21,512 bases of DNA from JAVZJR01 sp964435235 (GCA_964435235.1 CAYSXZ010000026.1:1-21512); one strand, 5' to 3'. Numbered from the stretch's first letter, positions 7,322 through 14,339 are shown. Notes: a model not told the origin generated them from the letters alone. A program made the numbers and translations.

Positions 7322-7607
7322 CAAGGAAGACATTCTAAAGAATGGTTATGTTATTGTAAAAGTAACTGTCGGTGGGATAAGACAAACCCATAGGCTCAAC
7401 GTTGTGCGCGAGAGAGAATCTAGAGGTGATTTTTACTATTTGACAGGGAGACATCCAATTCCTGAAAGTGAGATGATAAGGCTTGCAGAGGAACTCCAGC
7501 TACCAATAAAATCTAGGGACACGATAGTCTTTCCGAAAGGAAAAAGCAGAAGGGACTTTATGGAAGTAAGGGTCGAACCTGAAACAGTGGAAGCAGAGAT
7601 AGAATAA
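7314..7607 (+). CDS. Unknown 97-residue protein translationally coupled to NAD kinase
   Basis: Not assigned to a family. The longest frame opens at 7278, deep inside nadK. I choose the TTG at 7314 because it overlaps the nadK stop as TTGATTAG and has GGAG about ten bases upstream. The resulting protein has a beta-rich first half (GYVIVKVTVGGIRQTHRLNVV) and an acidic helix (ESEMIRLAEELQLP). It ends with FPKGKSRRDFMEVRVEPETVEAEIE. No cysteine, signal peptide or membrane segment is present, so a small soluble cytosolic protein is expected. Coupling to nadK hints at a shared regulatory or metabolic role but does not prove one. It ends directly against the stop of the convergent serA gene with no gap. 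Confidence 0.7.
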   Translation: MISKEDILKNGYVIVKVTVGGIRQTHRLNVVRERESRGDFYYLTGRHPIPESEMIRLAEELQLPIKSRDTIVFPKGKSRRDFMEVRVEPETVEAEIE

Positions 7608-8486
7608 TTAAAGCGATTCCTTTAGCAGTTTTATCAGCTCTTCTCCTATCCTTCCTTGTGCCTCTTTTGTTGCTGCACCAAGATGCGGTGTAAAGAAGAC
7701 GTTATCCAGTTCGAGCAGCTTTCCTGTGTATGGTTCTTTCTCATAAACATCAAGTGCTGCAGCCGCTATCTTACCAGATTTGCACGCCTTATAGAGCGCC
7801 TCCTCGTCTATGACATCGCCACGTGCAGTATTGATTATGAAAACTCCTTTCTTCATCTTCTCTATAGTTTTCTCGTTTATCATTCCTTTTGTCTCCGGGG
7901 TTGATGGAACATGAATTGTTATTACATCTGATTCTTGGAGCAATTCCTCGAGTTCAACGAATCTCGCTATCCCATCTTCCCTTCTCGGCGGAGGGTTGTA
8001 TGCAATGACCCTCATACCGAGTGCGCTTGCCTTCTTTCCAACAAGAGAACCTATTCTTCCATATCCGATTATGCCAAGCGTTTTTCCTTCGAGTTCCTGA
8101 CCAGTAAGATTTTTCTTATCCCAGATTTTATTTTTCATCTGATGATGGGCCTTTGCTATAAAGCGCATGGCTGAGATGATGTGTCCTATTGTAAGTTCTG
8201 CAACGGCGTTTGCAGATGCACCTGGTGTATTTATTACCCTTATGCCTCTTTCCTCGCACGCCTTTGTATCTATGTTGTCCAAGCCCACGCCAGCACGCGC
8301 CACTATCTTGAGATTTGGTGCTTGCGCAAGCAGCTCTGCTGTCACCTTCGTTTTACTTCGCACTATGAGGACATCTGCGCTCGAAAGCGCTTCTTTGAGA
8401 TTCGCAGGAAGATAGATAACGTTGCCGAGCTGTTTTATTTTCTCTACAACCTCTTTTTCCATCTCGTCAGAAATGACTATCTTCAT
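7608..8486 (-). CDS. serA: D-3-phosphoglycerate dehydrogenase-type 2-hydroxyacid dehydrogenase, short form
   Basis: This 292-residue D-isomer 2-hydroxyacid dehydrogenase most likely oxidises 3-phosphoglycerate to 3-phosphohydroxypyruvate, the first step of serine synthesis. Seen are VARAGVGLDNID with the substrate-binding Arg, the NAD-binding Rossmann motif GIIGYGRIGSLVGKKASALG, INTARGDVIDEEAL, LDVYEKEPY with the catalytic Glu, and TPHLGAATKEAQ with the catalytic His. The protein lacks the extra C-terminal domains (ACT and intervening domain) of long SerA, so allosteric serine control through ACT is not expected. Substrate choice within this superfamily cannot be proved from motifs alone; glyoxylate reductase is the main alternative. 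It starts 42 bases after the stop of the upstream gene, on the same strand. Confidence 0.85.
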   Translation of the reverse strand: MKIVISDEMEKEVVEKIKQLGNVIYLPANLKEALSSADVLIVRSKTKVTAELLAQAPNLKIVARAGVGLDNIDTKACEERGIRVINTPGASANAVAELTIGHIISAMRFIAKAHHQMKNKIWDKKNLTGQELEGKTLGIIGYGRIGSLVGKKASALGMRVIAYNPPPRREDGIARFVELEELLQESDVITIHVPSTPETKGMINEKTIEKMKKGVFIINTARGDVIDEEALYKACKSGKIAAAALDVYEKEPYTGKLLELDNVFFTPHLGAATKEAQGRIGEELIKLLKESL

Positions 8487-8528
8487 GCTAACCCTTGCGA
8501 ATTTTCTAGTTCCTGAAGGTCTCGATCA

Positions 8529-8930
8529 TTATTCATGCTTTTTGAATACGTTCTTGTATATCTTTGTTGTCTCAGCAACCGCCAGCAACTGAAAGGCCTT
8601 ATCGTAAACCGTCTCGCCTGCCTTGGTGAGAACCACGGGTTCTTTTACAACGCCTCCATTTTGTTCGGTTACTACACAATGTTTTTCAGCATACTCTCTG
8701 TACGCCATCCTCCATGCTTCTCTTGCTTTGCGTTCTTTACTCATTTTCTCTTTCTTAAGCGTTTCCAAGGCTTTGTCAAAGTATTCTCTCATTTTTTCCA
8801 ATATCTCTGCTGGTTCTGTTTCCTTTGGCTTGATTACGTACACTTTCGTATCTATAGTTATGGAGATTTTTTCCAATTTGAACTTCTTTTCTTCTTCCTT
8901 CTTTGGGGTTACCACGATGGGCTCGGGCAT
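8529..8930 (-). CDS. Unknown 133-residue charged cytosolic protein upstream of serA
   Basis: No family recognised. The N-terminus MPEPIVVTPKKEEEKKFKLEK is proline-rich then highly charged. A beta strand KISITIDTKVYVIKP follows, then a long charged helix (residues about 42-85, EILEKMREYFDKALETLKKEKMSKERKAREAW). The C-terminal part contains VLTKAGETVYDKAFQLLAVAETTKIYKNVFKKHE. No membrane segment or signal peptide is present, and a single Cys occurs. A GGTGAG ribosome-binding site lies about four bases before the ATG, and a TATA element at 8961-8970 gives a short leader. serA follows 42 bases later, so the two probably form one transcript. Confidence 0.75.
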   Translation of the reverse strand: MPEPIVVTPKKEEEKKFKLEKISITIDTKVYVIKPKETEPAEILEKMREYFDKALETLKKEKMSKERKAREAWRMAYREYAEKHCVVTEQNGGVVKEPVVLTKAGETVYDKAFQLLAVAETTKIYKNVFKKHE

Positions 8931-8960
8931 CTTCTCACCTTTTTATCTTTTCAAATACTG

Positions 8961-8970
8961 ATATTTATAT
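8961..8970 (-). promoter_or_regulatory. TATA box for the 133-residue gene and serA
   Basis: The minus strand reads ATATAAATAT. Its centre near 8966 predicts a start near 8940, leaving the GGTGAG ribosome-binding site at the very 5' end of the message. Confidence 0.5.
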
Positions 8971-9029
8971 TCCTTACCAAAGGTTTTAATTACTTTCCCA
9001 TCAAAACATAAAACACAACAGGTGTAGTG

Positions 9030-9869
9030 ATGGGGAAAAAAATTATATACACTATGCTGCTCGCAACTTCGCTGCTTCAGCCGAGATTTTCGTTTGCGCC
9101 CACGGATAAGCCTTATATCTCCAAAATACAACCGAAAGAGGAAAAACCATTATCTACAAGGATTACTAAAGAAAAGTCAGTATTTTTCGAAAAGGTAAGG
9201 TGCGAGCTTGATGGTGAGGGGTTTATTTACTTTATTAAAAATGAAAAGGTTGGTCCTTATTGGGTGGGCAAGGAGATCAAGCCAGATGTCTACAAGTGCA
9301 ATGAAATGGCGTTCGTCTATGTAAGCGACGATAATAAGCTCAATATGTATGTTAGGGAGCCTTACTTTTTAGGTCCTGACAGCGCCTCTACTTTTTCGAC
9401 TTTACTTGCTCAACTCACCCTTCAATTTGATAAAAAGATAAGGTCATGGGACCTACTAAGCGACTTTGTCATTCTTTTTACGAAGGGAAATGGGGCCGCA
9501 GAGATAGCTGCGGCTGATATGGCAACGTATACCACAGCCTCATATAAACTGAACGGAGTGCTAGATGGGAAGATAAAAACATTTGGAAAGCTTTCATTTC
9601 TTTTTTCGACGGCAAAGGCTGGTGGTCCACTGATAACAGCAATTGGCATAAGCGAGCAAAATGAACTTCTTCTCTTGCCATTGAAAGTAGCAGAAAATAC
9701 AGTAAAGGGCAAGATAATGGTTAGGGAAGAAAACGATGGATTGCAAGTAAAGATAGGATGTAGTTCCTATTTCATTCAAACGAGCGAGGGTTGCAAAAAT
9801 GGCCAAAACTGTATTAAGACAAAATATGGTACTTTTGAAGTGAGTTTCTCATCGAGCAAAGAAAGATAG
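9030..9869 (+). CDS. Exported protein of unknown function
   Basis: Unrecognised 279-residue protein. The N-terminus MGKKIIYTMLLATSLLQPRFSFA is a typical secretion signal: basic start, short hydrophobic core, then a small-residue cleavage region near residue 22. The remainder is beta-rich and has no second membrane span, so it is probably secreted or surface-associated. Several cysteines occur, including GCSSYF and GCKNGQNC near the C-terminus, which could form disulfides outside the cell. I choose the ATG at 9030 over the GTG at 9027 because GGTGTA at 9021-9026 gives a ribosome-binding site. A TATA-like TTTTAAT at 8983-8989 is in place upstream. It shares a divergent promoter region with the 133-residue gene and converges on the helicase gene with a 36-base gap. 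Confidence 0.75.
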   Translation: MGKKIIYTMLLATSLLQPRFSFAPTDKPYISKIQPKEEKPLSTRITKEKSVFFEKVRCELDGEGFIYFIKNEKVGPYWVGKEIKPDVYKCNEMAFVYVSDDNKLNMYVREPYFLGPDSASTFSTLLAQLTLQFDKKIRSWDLLSDFVILFTKGNGAAEIAAADMATYTTASYKLNGVLDGKIKTFGKLSFLFSTAKAGGPLITAIGISEQNELLLLPLKVAENTVKGKIMVREENDGLQVKIGCSSYFIQTSEGCKNGQNCIKTKYGTFEVSFSSSKER

Positions 9870-9905
9870 TGATGATCGAGTTGTATCGAGCCGCACTGGT
9901 TTACA

Positions 9906-11756
9906 TTATGTTTGGTTTGAGTTTCTGTCTTTTAGACTCCAGAACTCTCTAACATATCTTTCAGGCTGGGAGGTAACAAGAACAGTTTCCTTCCTGTCAA
10001 AGATCCAGTTGTATTTTTTCCACTTAAACCTCTCGTCCATGTAAACAACTGCAACGCGGTCTGTTTCTTTTCGCCTTCCCCTGCCAGCAGCCTGAAGCGC
10101 CTTTATTGCGCCAGGATAGAGATAACCGTATTCCCATCCCTTCCCAAATTTTTTCTCGTAATATTCTATCAATGCCTCTGTTTCAAGATTCATCTCATCA
10201 AGCGCAACGCCAACAATCACTATTGTCTTTAATTCTCCTCTGCAATAATCTATCCCTTCAGCAAGAGAGCCACCCTGCACACCACAAAGCATCCCTCCAT
10301 TTTCTGTAAAATCATTAAGCAACCTGCGTACCTCCTTTGGTTTCATATTCGGTGTCTGGACATAGGTTCTTTCTCCCTTGATGAGAGGTATAACCCCATC
10401 CATGACATTGTATGAAGGAAAGAAAACTGCGACCCCGCCGGGCGTTACTGCGGTGATGCTATTTATCCTCTCAGCAATCTTTGCGTAATTCTCTTCTGTC
10501 CTTTCAGGATACCGAGTCGTGACACCTGTGCATATTAAATTCAATATGCTGTCCTTGCTAAACGGAGATGGGTATGCTTTCATTATTGTTCTTCCTTTGT
10601 CCAAACCGAGAACGTCGCGATGCATCTCAAGCGGAAGAAGGGTTCCGCTCATAAGAATCGATGAGTGCGTCTCGTTCAATATGCTAGTAAGCACTGAAGG
10701 GTCGAGCATCCTTTTTGATAGGGAAAAGGAAGAACGATCCATTTTTAGAATTCGAACGGATTCGAAAGAATCGTCCCATGAATCTATAAAATAAACAAGT
10801 TTCAACGATGCGCTCCGCTTTCCATCTGCCGCGGCAAAGGCTGTGCCTACTTCCTCCAGGGATGAAAACAAATCCGGTTCGAATATGGAAAGGAATTCGT
10901 AGAAGTCTTCCTTCTTTATGCTCTGCTCCTCTTTTTCGCCAAGCGTTTCACTAGCCCACCTATTGAATTCTTCTTCGATATTGGGAGGCTTAAAGCCCGC
11001 AAGACGCAGTTCCTTCTCAACACCTCTAAGCAAGAATGTATTGATGGTGGAAGAGAGATACTCGCGCACCCTGTTTGCAAGATTATGCGCCTCATCAACT
11101 ATCACTATCGAGGTATCGACTCGCTTCCTGGTTTTGCTCAGTATGGTCTCGCGTATTGCTGGAATGAGCAGATGGTAATAATCCCCTATTATGATATTTG
11201 ATGCAGCGCCAATCCTTAGCATCAACTCATAAGGGCAGAAATTTTTTTCCCTCCCCTTTTCGATTATCTCCCCATACATTTTCCCATAACCATATTCCCT
11301 GATTACTTCGTTCAACTCGTTTTCTGTCTCTTCCTTTCCATAGAGTCCTTTGCCTAGGATGTTATTATAAAAAGCGCATTCTCCTTTCTTTCGTTTCAAT
11401 TCACAAAGATGGTAGAAACCCTCCCCTTCGAGTTTCGCTATCTCTTTGTTGATACACGCATGCTTCCGGCCAATAATATCAACAGCACGTAATGGAAGCT
11501 CATGTTTACTGCTCAGTTCTGTTGCGACTTCGATTGCAATCTTGTGTTGTGATATTTTCGGCGTGAGAAAGAAGATGTCTCCTTTGGTCTCAAGCGCAAA
11601 CGAGAGAGCCGCTGATAGCGCGGCATCGGTCTTTCCACTACCAGTTGGGGCGTGTGCCATGAAATTCTGCTGCTTTGTCAAGGCTGAATAAATGTCTGCT
11701 ATAAACTGCTTTTGGAATGGCCTTGGCTTCTCATGTCTGAAGTAGATTCTTACCAC
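9906..11756 (-). CDS. XPD/Rad3-family Fe-S DNA helicase
   Basis: This is a superfamily 2 ATP-dependent helicase expected to unwind DNA 5' to 3' in repair or related processing. From the start chosen here (616 residues), RPFQ lies near the N-terminus, Walker A APTGSGKT at 36-43 and the DEAH box at 221-224. Between them are four cysteines at about 101, 118, 127 and 174, the [4Fe-4S] ligands of XPD, FANCJ and RTEL1-type enzymes. Motif VI appears as AAGRGRRKETDR near the C-terminus. The frame extends to a GTG at 11771. I prefer the GTG at 11756, which lies 27 bp from the TATA element centred at 11783 and yields MVRIYFRHEKPRPFQ, a typical XPD beginning. Archaeal XPD and DinG-like relatives cannot be separated completely here. 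Confidence 0.9.
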   Translation of the reverse strand: MVRIYFRHEKPRPFQKQFIADIYSALTKQQNFMAHAPTGSGKTDAALSAALSFALETKGDIFFLTPKISQHKIAIEVATELSSKHELPLRAVDIIGRKHACINKEIAKLEGEGFYHLCELKRKKGECAFYNNILGKGLYGKEETENELNEVIREYGYGKMYGEIIEKGREKNFCPYELMLRIGAASNIIIGDYYHLLIPAIRETILSKTRKRVDTSIVIVDEAHNLANRVREYLSSTINTFLLRGVEKELRLAGFKPPNIEEEFNRWASETLGEKEEQSIKKEDFYEFLSIFEPDLFSSLEEVGTAFAAADGKRSASLKLVYFIDSWDDSFESVRILKMDRSSFSLSKRMLDPSVLTSILNETHSSILMSGTLLPLEMHRDVLGLDKGRTIMKAYPSPFSKDSILNLICTGVTTRYPERTEENYAKIAERINSITAVTPGGVAVFFPSYNVMDGVIPLIKGERTYVQTPNMKPKEVRRLLNDFTENGGMLCGVQGGSLAEGIDYCRGELKTIVIVGVALDEMNLETEALIEYYEKKFGKGWEYGYLYPGAIKALQAAGRGRRKETDRVAVVYMDERFKWKKYNWIFDRKETVLVTSQPERYVREFWSLKDRNSNQT

Positions 11757-11778
11757 GAAATATATCTGCACGGAATTG

Positions 11779-11788
11779 ATTATAAAGG
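11779..11788. promoter_or_regulatory. Bidirectional TATA element between helicase and phosphoesterase genes
   Basis: GATTATAAAG lies centrally in a region where only 51 bases separate the two chosen start codons. The centre (about 11783) is 27 bp from the helicase GTG at 11756 and 25 bp from the phosphoesterase ATG at 11808. No second TATA-like element is visible between them. Both transcripts would be leaderless. Confidence 0.55.
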
Positions 11789-11807
11789 ATAGATGAGATC
11801 ATACCGT

Positions 11808-12539
11808 ATGCAATTCCTCTACAATAAATCTGCAATACTGCATAGAAACGCGATCATTATCGGGGATGTTCATTTTGGGATGGAAGAGAGGCTGCGCGAA
11901 GAAGGTATATATGATGAGAAACTTAGCGAGCGAATTTTTAATGATATAAAAAAATTAATTGCGAAGACGCGTGCAAAAAAACTAATTATTGCTGGTGATG
12001 TTAAGGACAACATTCTTCAACTCGATTGGAAAACATTAGACATCTTGAGAAGATTATCACGATTAGTTCGTACCACTATAATCAAAGGAAACCATGACGG
12101 TGGAATAGAAAAATGCGAACCACTAGGTATTAACATAGCGCCGGCTGACGGAATCGTTTACGAAAAACTCGGAATAATGCACGGCCATTCTTGGCCAAAT
12201 GAAAATCTTATGAAATGTAATTATTTGATATCCGCGCATCAACACCCGCAGGTTGTTTTTGTAGACAGGTCTGGGAGGACACATAAGGAAGCAGTATGGT
12301 TGGTTGCTGAGCCTAATCGCAAGAACATAAAGAAACATTACAAAATGTTTAATGAAAAGATAAAATTGATTCTAATGCCGGCTTTCAATCCGCTAGTTGG
12401 TTCAACTATTAATATACGAAAAGAGAAACAACTTGGACCTGTTTTTAACAACAAGTTATTTAAATTAAACGATGCATTAGTAATCAGGTTGGATGGATGC
12501 CTTGTAGGAAAACTAAAAGATATCAATATTAAAGAGTGA
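11808..12539 (+). CDS. Calcineurin-like metallophosphoesterase adjacent to the helicase
   Basis: This 243-residue protein carries the full metallophosphoesterase metal-binding set: GDVHFG, GDVKD, GNHDGG, a GHSWP block and AHQHPQ, which together bind two divalent metals. Family members hydrolyse phosphodiesters or phosphomonoesters, and the archaeal helicase-neighbour type is thought to be a nuclease or phosphodiesterase. The substrate here is unknown. The frame opens at an ATG at 11793, but the ATG at 11808 sits 25 bp from the shared TATA element, so a leaderless start there is more likely. The head-to-head arrangement with the XPD-type helicase suggests joint expression. eS26 follows after four bases. 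Confidence 0.85.
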   Translation: MQFLYNKSAILHRNAIIIGDVHFGMEERLREEGIYDEKLSERIFNDIKKLIAKTRAKKLIIAGDVKDNILQLDWKTLDILRRLSRLVRTTIIKGNHDGGIEKCEPLGINIAPADGIVYEKLGIMHGHSWPNENLMKCNYLISAHQHPQVVFVDRSGRTHKEAVWLVAEPNRKNIKKHYKMFNEKIKLILMPAFNPLVGSTINIRKEKQLGPVFNNKLFKLNDALVIRLDGCLVGKLKDINIKE

Positions 12540-12543
12540 TTTG

Positions 12544-12792
12544 ATGGGGAGCAGAAGAGGAAGGGACCGATTAGTAAATTGTGCGAATTGTGGCAGGGCT
12601 GTGCCTCGAGCCAAGGCGATGTTTTATCAAAGAAGAACTAGGTTTTCTACCGATTTAAGAGGAGAAGAGAACGTTTCTTATATTGGTAACGTGGATGTTT
12701 ATTATTGTATAAGCTGCGCAAAGCATCTTGGAATAGGTGAAAAGAAAAAGAAGATGCTGCAGCAAAGGAGAGAGGGAGAATACCGTGCGTAA
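12544..12792 (+). CDS. rps26e: Small-subunit ribosomal protein eS26
   Basis: The 82-residue protein matches eS26 by its paired zinc-ribbon motifs: NCANCGRAVPRAKA near residues 13-26 and YYCISCAKHLGI near residues 57-68. A basic N-terminus (GSRRGRDR) and C-terminus are also present. The four cysteines (CANC and CISC) should bind zinc. eS26 sits near the mRNA exit channel of the small subunit in eukaryotes. To my knowledge its archaeal distribution is patchy, mostly Crenarchaeota and relatives, so it may help place this organism. The ATG at 12544 is preferred to the TTG at 12541; GTGATTTG precedes it, with GTGAT as the ribosome-binding site overlapping the previous stop. Confidence 0.85.
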   Translation: MGSRRGRDRLVNCANCGRAVPRAKAMFYQRRTRFSTDLRGEENVSYIGNVDVYYCISCAKHLGIGEKKKKMLQQRREGEYRA

Positions 12793-13090
12793 AGGAGGAG
12801 ATTGTGTAGTATTCGAAGGCAGAAAGTATATCACATTTAAACAAAATATTGGCAACTTACCATTGATTGTTGTAAAAGCGAAAAATGGATATGTGGCTTG
12901 CAGTTATATAGACAAGGAAACTGCAGAAAAGGTCGGAGACGTAGCTGCATTTGTTTCTAATGTGAAAGATATAGATGATTTGATGAAAGCAAAAATAAGA
13001 GCAGTTACTACATGGGCTGAAAACATAGGAGTACGTGAAGGCATGAGTGTAAAAAAGGCATTGGAATTGATGGACGAATTCTCAGAGTAG
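12785..13090 (+). CDS. DUF1805-family protein
   Basis: The 101-residue product matches the DUF1805 pattern. It has a short N-terminal beta region, then LPLIVVKAKNGYVACSYIDKETAEKVGD, and later VSNVKDIDDLMKAKIRAVTTWAENIGVREGMSVKKALELM. The family is small, widespread in archaea and Bacillus-type bacteria (YunC-like), and has no firm biochemical function that I know of. The longest frame starts at 12737 inside eS26. The GTG at 12785 is preferred, since it overlaps the eS26 stop as GTGCGTAA and has GGGAG upstream. Coupling to eS26 may reflect only compact packing. It converges on the secreted-protein gene after 28 bases. Confidence 0.82.
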   Translation: MRKGGDCVVFEGRKYITFKQNIGNLPLIVVKAKNGYVACSYIDKETAEKVGDVAAFVSNVKDIDDLMKAKIRAVTTWAENIGVREGMSVKKALELMDEFSE

Positions 13091-13118
13091 ACAACTACGA
13101 TCTAAATCGATGCGAACC

Positions 13119-13661
13119 CTAGCGCTTTTTGGAAACGGCACTTATGAGAATAAGCGGTAGTATTAATACTAGCACGCAGATGCCATGCTCGTGATAGTTT
13201 TCTGGGTTCAAATTTGATAGCCTTTCCACTTGGTTTTTACACATAGCGTTTGTTGTAGCCGCTCCGCTGTCGCCTGCATCAAAAAATCCCCAACCTGTTT
13301 TTTTTCCTTCTATGTCATCACATATTCCAATCGCATCGCTATAGCTCCACCCAACAAGTGCGGCCCCCCTAGCAACATCATATAAACAATTGTTTCTTTC
13401 AATATAAGCCCTTCTTTCAATATCTGTACCTGGATACCTGTTGCCAACTTCATCGACTATTCTATGGCAGGTTATGACTGCGAAATCTCTTAGTGCTATG
13501 TTTTTTCTGCTGCTGTATATAAGGCTGATTGCTGCATAATGATAGCAGGTTATTTTTTCAGAATCAGATTTGCTTTCGCATTCTCCTATATTGCTAGGAA
13601 GCCCGAATGAACCTACGAGAAGGAAAAAGACAACCAAGACGGCAATAAGAGTAGCCCGCAC
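13119..13661 (-). CDS. Secreted Cys-rich protein with C-terminal membrane anchor, unknown function
   Basis: No family recognised. The 180-residue product has an N-terminal secretion signal (MRATLIAVLVVFFLLVGSFG) and a mature part with six cysteines spaced through about 130 residues. A C-terminal hydrophobic segment (ICVLVLILPLILISAV) ends in KKR. This is the layout of a surface protein anchored at its C-terminus, or an archaeosortase-like sorted protein, though I see no clear sorting motif. It starts at a GTG preceded by AGGTAGG, 11 bases after the TBP stop on the same strand, so it is probably transcribed from the TBP promoter. A surface protein in a TBP operon is unusual. Confidence 0.7.
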   Translation of the reverse strand: MRATLIAVLVVFFLLVGSFGLPSNIGECESKSDSEKITCYHYAAISLIYSSRKNIALRDFAVITCHRIVDEVGNRYPGTDIERRAYIERNNCLYDVARGAALVGWSYSDAIGICDDIEGKKTGWGFFDAGDSGAATTNAMCKNQVERLSNLNPENYHEHGICVLVLILPLILISAVSKKR

Positions 13662-13672
13662 AAAACCTACCT

Positions 13673-14236
13673 TTATTTTTTCTCAGAATAATCCTTCAGG
13701 AGGAGTTTTGCTTTTCTTAAGACATTTCTTATCTCTGTTTCATTCTTAGCACCGGCGCATATGACCTTTCCGTTTTTGAAGAGAAGGAGGGAGACCTTTG
13801 GTTCTTTAAATTTTAATATAGCACCTGGGAACTGCTCTGGTTCATACTCCACATCGCTTACCTTATAGGCAATTCTATAAAGGTCGAGTTCAAGACCGAG
13901 ATCCGCAGAAGCGACCATGTTTGTTATTTCTATCTTTGGTTTCTTGTCCTTGATTATTTTCTTTGCATATGGAAGAAGCATCTTTCGTGTTCTTTCTATT
14001 GTTTTCTCAACAAGAGAGCGTTTTTTACAACCAACACAGACGACCTTTCCGTTTTTGAAGAGAAGGAGGGAGACCTTTGGTTCTTTAAATTTTAATATAG
14101 CACCTGGGAACTGCTCTGGTTCATATTCTATCTCTTTTATTTTGCTGGCTAATTGGAATAGATCTAATTCCAAGCCGAGCGACGCGGACGCAACTATGTT
14201 TGTTATAACAAATTCTGGTTTTTTTTCCTTCGCCAA
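13673..14236 (-). CDS. tbp: TATA-binding protein (TBP)
   Basis: TBP recognises promoter TATA boxes and recruits TFB and RNA polymerase. The 187 residues form the standard two-fold pseudo-repeat. Repeat 1 has ITNIVASASLGLELDL, then EPEQFPGAILKF and LLLFKNGKVVCVGCK; repeat 2 has ITNMVASADLGLELDL with matching segments and VICAGAK. The paired Phe residues that intercalate into DNA are present in each half. The frame extends to an ATG at 14278. The TTG at 14236 is preferred because GGTGATC lies two bases upstream, the same arrangement as the gene at 792, and it gives the typical TBP length. An 84-bp stretch is identical in both halves. The two upstream palindromic TATA sites suggest autoregulation. 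Confidence 0.93.
   Translation of the reverse strand: MAKEKKPEFVITNIVASASLGLELDLFQLASKIKEIEYEPEQFPGAILKFKEPKVSLLLFKNGKVVCVGCKKRSLVEKTIERTRKMLLPYAKKIIKDKKPKIEITNMVASADLGLELDLYRIAYKVSDVEYEPEQFPGAILKFKEPKVSLLLFKNGKVICAGAKNETEIRNVLRKAKLLLKDYSEKK
13763..13846 (-). repeat. 84-bp perfect direct repeat within tbp, copy in the second half
   Basis: Base-for-base identical to 14042-14125, offset by 279 bp. It encodes the YEPEQFPGAILKF..LLLFKNGK segment of the C-terminal pseudo-repeat. Flanking bases diverge immediately on both sides (13762 versus 14041, 13847 versus 14126), giving sharp boundaries. Confidence 0.97.
14042..14125 (-). repeat. 84-bp perfect direct repeat within tbp, copy in the first half
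   Basis: Identical to 13763-13846, including silent third positions, although the surrounding parts of the two TBP halves differ clearly at both DNA and protein level. This pattern suggests intragenic gene conversion. Confidence 0.97.
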
Positions 14237-14254
14237 AGGATCACCCAAACACAG

Positions 14255-14264
14255 ATTTATAAAT
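14255..14264. promoter_or_regulatory. Palindromic TATA element proximal to tbp
   Basis: ATTTATAAAT, a perfect palindrome. Its centre (about 14260) is 24 bp from the tbp TTG at 14236, and it coincides with the transcription start predicted from the second copy at 14281-14290. Confidence 0.55.
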
Positions 14265-14280
14265 AGAATTCGCCCCAACC

Positions 14281-14290
14281 ATTTATAAAT
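14281..14290. promoter_or_regulatory. Second palindromic TATA element between tbp and eL21
   Basis: A second exact copy of ATTTATAAAT, 26 bp from the first. On the minus strand it is preceded by purine-rich AAGAAGT, a plausible BRE for tbp, with a predicted start near 14260 and a 24-nt leader containing GGTGATC. On the plus strand it could drive eL21, whose alternative TATA-like element is TTAAAAT near 14300. Confidence 0.55.
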
Positions 14291-14339
14291 ACTTCTTCTT
14301 AAAATGGTATAACGATCGCCAATTTTATGATGTGGTTAG

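Noticed and set aside
9866..9905. Possible box C/D guide RNA (TGATGA near 9870)
   Set aside because: A C-box-like TGATGA is present, but no D box (CTGA) or C'/D' pair occurs at a suitable distance in the short intergenic gap.
11793..11807. Upstream ATG as start of the metallophosphoesterase
   Set aside because: It is only about 10 bp from the centre of the TATA-like element, too close to lie in the transcript; the ATG at 11808 fits the spacing.
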